From JAQIBY01 sp963676165 (GTDB lineage Bacteria; Bacteroidota; Bacteroidia; Bacteroidales; ML635J-15), in the NCBI GenBank assembly GCA_963676165.1, contig OY781043.1, positions 1,612,001 through 1,676,000 on the forward strand: DNA of 64,000 nt, written 5' to 3'. Position numbers and translations under genes: made by a program. The notes below the pieces were generated by a model. The model saw only the letters and a list, made by a program, of their open reading frames with translations, searched no databases and was not told the origin of the DNA. Shown piece by piece: positions 60,775 to 64,000 of the stretch. Every line of letters begins with the position of its first letter. Within the stretch, counting starts at the first letter, position 1.

Positions 60775-62011
60775 ATTGAGTGGGAAAATTGAAATACCTG
60801 CGTCGAAATCTTTTGTGCAGCGCTTTATTGCAGCAGCTGTACTAGCTGAAGGTCAATCAAAACTTATTACTCCGGGAGCCTCAGATGATATACTCACAGC
60901 TTCTCGTGTTGGAAATCAATTGGGGGCAGAAGTACGTCGCTTAATTAATGGCGACCTGATTGTGACAGGAGGAATGAAATTATCAAATCAGCCAATATTT
61001 TGTCGAGAATCAGGCTTGTGTGCCCGCTTGTTTGTTCCTATTGCAGCTTTGCAAGGGAAAGCTTTTTATGTGGATGGATTGCCTAGTTTGAGCCGAAGAC
61101 ATTTAAAATTTGATTTCCTTCAATTGGAGAAATTTGGATTGAAATGCGAAATTCAAAACGAAGGTATCCCTGCACGCTTTGAAGGTGTTTTGAAAGCAGG
61201 AGAATATCATCTCGATTGTTCAAAAAGTTCGCAGTTGCTATCCGGTTTGTTGTTTGCAATGCCTTTACTTAAACAGGACTCCATTATTCACGCAAATCAT
61301 TTGGTGAGCAGTCCTTATGTGGATATGACCCTCGATATGATGAAGCGTTTTGGAGTTGTCATTGAGAGACAAGAGAAGGATACTTTTATTATTCCCGGAA
61401 ATCAAGCATATCAAGCTCAAAATATGCATGCTGATGGTGATTGGAGTGCTGCTGCAAATCTATTAGTTGCTGCAACGCTGATTGGTAAAGGGCTTGAGAT
61501 TTACAATTTGAATGTTGATTCAGTACAAGCAGACAAACGAATTCTTGATGTGCTGAAACTTGCTGAAATTCCATACCTTGTTGAACAGAATAAGCTAATA
61601 GTTGAAGCTGTTAAGCCCAAAGGTTTTGAGTTGGATATCAGAGATTGTCCCGATTTGTTTCCTGCAGTCCTTCCTTTGGCTTGTGCCTCTAGCTCAGTGA
61701 GTAAGGTTTTTCATATTGAACGATTGGTTCATAAAGAGTCAAACAGGCTTGAGGCTGCAATGAGAGAATATAAAAAACTAGGAGCGCAATTTATTCAGCA
61801 AAAAGACTCTCTGGAGATTCATCCTGCTCCCTTAAAGTATGCAGATGTCAATTCCTGGGGTGATCATCGCATAATTATGAGCCTTGCAGTTGCTGCTATG
61901 GCTAATAAAGGTGCCATGATTCATGATTCTGACCATGTCTCCAAATCATGGCCCGAGTTTTTCGATCAAATAAAAAGTATAGGAGGAAAATTTCATGCAC
62001 ACTTACGGTAA
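60749..62011 (+). CDS. aroA: 3-phosphoshikimate 1-carboxyvinyltransferase
   Basis: The 420-aa EPSP synthase has the N-terminal I-P-A-S-K-S-F-V-Q-R (class marker), a Ser-rich C-S-K-S-S-Q-L-L-S-G-L-L-F motif, D-W-S-A-A-A-N-L-L-V, D-C-P-D-L-F-P and D-H-R-I-I-M-S-L near the end. The usual L-x-G-N-A-G-T-A segment is changed (F-C-R-E-S-G-L-C-A-R-L), a divergence worth noting but common in some Bacteroidota. It starts inside aroB and ends 17 nt inside aroC, so all three are coupled. Confidence 0.93.
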   Translation: MMHEIFASRLSGKIEIPASKSFVQRFIAAAVLAEGQSKLITPGASDDILTASRVGNQLGAEVRRLINGDLIVTGGMKLSNQPIFCRESGLCARLFVPIAALQGKAFYVDGLPSLSRRHLKFDFLQLEKFGLKCEIQNEGIPARFEGVLKAGEYHLDCSKSSQLLSGLLFAMPLLKQDSIIHANHLVSSPYVDMTLDMMKRFGVVIERQEKDTFIIPGNQAYQAQNMHADGDWSAAANLLVAATLIGKGLEIYNLNVDSVQADKRILDVLKLAEIPYLVEQNKLIVEAVKPKGFELDIRDCPDLFPAVLPLACASSSVSKVFHIERLVHKESNRLEAAMREYKKLGAQFIQQKDSLEIHPAPLKYADVNSWGDHRIIMSLAVAAMANKGAMIHDSDHVSKSWPEFFDQIKSIGGKFHAHLR

Positions 62012-62981
62012 ACTTTTTCAAATACACACGTATGGAAGCTCTCATGGTTCTGAGTTAGGAATTATTGTCGAAGGGCTGCCTGCAGGGATTCCTATCTCGA
62101 AAGATGATTTTACTGAGGATTTGTTAAGACGAAAATCAGGTGCAAAAGGAACAACTCCACGTTTGGAAAATGACGAGCCAGAAATTGTTGCCGGAGTATT
62201 GAATGGCTACACAACTGGGGCTCCTGTTATGATCCGTTTTGAGAATAAATCCCACGATAGCAGCGATTATGCGCATCGCCAATTTCCACGTCCCGGACAT
62301 GCAGATTTTGTGGCAGAGAAAAAGTTTGGAGGTTTTCAAGATGCTAGAGGTGGAGGTTTTTTCAGTGGTCGCATGACATTGCTGCTGGTTGCTGCTGGTG
62401 TGTTAGCAAAGAAAATTCTTAGCGACTTGAAATTTCATGCTGAAATAACTGAAGTTGGTGGGAGTAAAGATATTGAGCAGCAATTGGATAAAGCCATTGC
62501 TGAAAACGATTCCCTAGGTGCTCGCATTCACTGTCAAGTTGATAATATGCCTATTGGTTGGGGTGAACCCAATTTTTATTCCATCGAATCTGCTATTTCA
62601 CAACTTGTTTTTGCCATTCCTGGTGCTAAAGCAATCGCTTTTGGTTCTGGAGATCAGGCTCATGCTATGAAAGGTTCTGAGTATAATGATGCCATATTGG
62701 ATGAAAAGGGTAAAACTCAAACCAACCATAATGGAGGCATTAATGGAGGTATTTCGAATGGAAATCTCTTGGTCTTTAGTGTGAAATTTAAACCAACGTC
62801 CAGTATAGCAAAATCTCAAAATACTTATAATCCAGAAACAAAGCAGGTGGAAAGCTTGCAAGTAAAAGGAAAACACGATGTTTGCTATGCCTTACGCGCG
62901 CCTGTGATTGTTGAAGCTGTTGCTGCTATTGCACTTGCTGATCTTTCCATGATTCAAAAAGCCAAACATTATGAAGCATAA
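61995..62981 (+). CDS. aroC: Chorismate synthase
   Basis: The 328-aa FMN-dependent enzyme makes the last step to chorismate. H-T-Y-G-S-S-H-G-S-E-L-G, R-P-G-H-A-D-F, D-A-R-G-G-G-F-F-S-G-R-M-T, H-N-G-G-I-N-G-G-I-S-N-G and the C-terminal R-A-P-V-I-V-E-A-V are present. It is slightly shorter than the 350-360 aa norm. It overlaps aroA at the start and the AddB-like gene at the end (11 nt). Confidence 0.96.
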   Translation: MHTYGKLFQIHTYGSSHGSELGIIVEGLPAGIPISKDDFTEDLLRRKSGAKGTTPRLENDEPEIVAGVLNGYTTGAPVMIRFENKSHDSSDYAHRQFPRPGHADFVAEKKFGGFQDARGGGFFSGRMTLLLVAAGVLAKKILSDLKFHAEITEVGGSKDIEQQLDKAIAENDSLGARIHCQVDNMPIGWGEPNFYSIESAISQLVFAIPGAKAIAFGSGDQAHAMKGSEYNDAILDEKGKTQTNHNGGINGGISNGNLLVFSVKFKPTSSIAKSQNTYNPETKQVESLQVKGKHDVCYALRAPVIVEAVAAIALADLSMIQKAKHYEA

Positions 62982-64000
62982 TTTTCTCAATACTGTAGCC
63001 AACTATTTGATTCAACGCCATGGTGATAAGTTGTCCGACATTGTTCTTGTGGTCCCAAATATTCGTGCAGGTTTGTATTTGAGAAAGAGTTTTACACATG
63101 AAATAAAGCATGCTACTTGGGCTCCTGAAATAATTTCTATTCAGGATTTCTTTCACAAGCAATCTGGCTTGATTAGTGAGGAGCAAATCCCTCTCGTGTT
63201 TGAGTTGTATAAATCTTTTCAACGAGTAGCTCCGGATTTGTTTCCAACTTTCGACCAATTTTATCCTTGGGGAGAGGTTATTCTCTCTGATTTTAACGAT
63301 CTGGATAGTAATTTAGCAGAACCCAAACAGGTATTTGCTAATGTCGCTGATTTGAAAAATATTGAGTTGTTTTTCTCTGAAATGGAAGAAAATGTGCTCA
63401 AAATTATTCGTGAATTTTGGAGTCAGCTGGAAGAAGGGGATGAAAATTATGCGAGAAAGCGTTTCCTTGAAGTGTGGAAACAAATGTTACCAGTTTATCA
63501 GGATTTTAAAAAGCAACTTGCTGACCAAGGAATAGGTTACGAAGGGATGATTTATCGTCAGGTTGCCGAGGAGTTTGATAATCAGTTGTTTCCTCAAACT
63601 CAGAAAAAACACTATTTCATTGGATTTAATGTGTTGAGCCAGTCGGAACAGTTTGTTTTTCGCTATTTCCGAAATCAACATCAAGCAGAGTTTTTCTGGC
63701 AATACGATGAGGAATTAATGAAGCATCCTTATCATGAAGCATTTCGTTTTATTCGTCAGTATATCCGTGAATTTCCTATCCCTGAAGATTTTCAGTACGA
63801 GTCTATAATTCGTGAAAAGCATATAAAAATCTATGCTGTCCCTTCAAAAACAGCTCAGGTTAAGTTAGCAGCAAATCTGATAACAAATGATTTGAAACAG
63901 AATGATCCAAATTTTGAGAGATCCGCTTTAATTTTACCTGATGAAAGCCTGTTGCAGCCCGTTTTGTATTCCATTCCTGAGGATGTAAAACATTTGAATG
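62971..64000 (+). CDS. AddB-like PD-(D/E)XK nuclease family protein, N-terminal part (runs off window)
   Basis: ATG 62971 opens a frame with no stop to the window edge (343 codons). It begins M-K-H-N-F-L-N-T-V-A-N-Y-L-I-Q-R-H-G-D-K-L-S-D-I-V-L-V-V-P-N-I-R-A-G. The N-terminal features (V-V-P-N-I-R-A-G-L-Y-L-R, W-A-P-E-I-I-S-I-Q-D-F-F, F-Y-P-W-G-E-V-I-L-S-D-F-N-D-L-D) are those of the inactive-helicase half of AddB-type proteins in Bacteroidota. The nuclease domain and iron-sulfur cysteines would lie beyond the window. It probably works with an AddA-like helicase in double-strand break repair. Confidence 0.75.
   Translation, partial: MKHNFLNTVANYLIQRHGDKLSDIVLVVPNIRAGLYLRKSFTHEIKHATWAPEIISIQDFFHKQSGLISEEQIPLVFELYKSFQRVAPDLFPTFDQFYPWGEVILSDFNDLDSNLAEPKQVFANVADLKNIELFFSEMEENVLKIIREFWSQLEEGDENYARKRFLEVWKQMLPVYQDFKKQLADQGIGYEGMIYRQVAEEFDNQLFPQTQKKHYFIGFNVLSQSEQFVFRYFRNQHQAEFFWQYDEELMKHPYHEAFRFIRQYIREFPIPEDFQYESIIREKHIKIYAVPSKTAQVKLAANLITNDLKQNDPNFERSALILPDESLLQPVLYSIPEDVKHLN

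Overview
The window reads as a chromosomal segment of an AT-rich member of the Bacteroidota. The evidence is two large adhesin-like proteins with type IX secretion (gliding-associated, CHU_C) C-termini, SusB-type GH97, DUF6913, DUF3822 and CCC-motif families, and several promoters of the Bacteroidota TTTG / TAnnTTTG type. The order is not certain; a Bacteroidales/Marinilabiliales-like organism is plausible. No tRNA or CRISPR array was seen, and rnpB is the only housekeeping RNA found.

Layout. 0-15.6 kb: end of a PKD/CHU_C secreted protein, an M3 peptidase lipoprotein, a DksA/TraR-like zinc-finger protein, a TPR membrane protein, a 1.85-kaa secreted adhesin on the minus strand, then PAP2 phosphatase, GT2, CapA-like and a small LTD-like membrane protein. 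15.7-17.7 kb: an IS66 element. 17.8-22.6 kb, minus strand: thrS-infC-rpmI-rplT, with a non-canonical infC start, and an upstream gene plus miaA. 22.6-25.8 kb: an accessory island of CACGAA repeats enclosing a GxxExxY PD-(D/E)XK gene, interrupted by an IS256 element with an 8-bp target duplication and bounded by a duplicated 3' end of the adjacent LuxC-type gene. 25.8-33.7 kb: acyl-CoA reductase, two small membrane genes, an ISAs1 element with perfect ends and target duplication, then aat, tilS and GH97.

33.7-44.9 kb is the most interesting part. It is an integron-like gene-cassette cluster with no integrase in the window. Four copies (A-D) of a block derived from the GH97 3' flank alternate with attC-like palindromes. 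Cassette genes encode a Bro-N protein, a DUF6602 nuclease-like protein, a lipoprotein, a second PD-(D/E)XK-like protein, a two-TM CxxCx11CxxC protein with a small CxCC partner, and a two-gene short prokaryotic Argonaute system (DUF4062-APAZ plus an inactive MID-PIWI Argonaute). Three cassettes show the diagnostic pairing between their first bases (GTTRRRY-like) and the inverse core of their own attC. One of them is the Argonaute cassette, into which an IS110 element has inserted. The cluster ends in a decayed IS110 relative.

45-64 kb returns to core genome: an aminotransferase, small unknown proteins, an ExbD-like membrane protein, a YfcC-type carrier, a thioredoxin lipoprotein, rnpB, dapA, a RecD-like helicase, DUF3822-rsmD, the shikimate genes aroB-aroA-aroC and the start of an AddB-like nuclease. 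Two intergenic palindromes 52 kb apart (3.7 and 56.1 kb) are copies of one dispersed element.

All calls were made by reading sequence; no database search was run. Family names come from recognised motifs.
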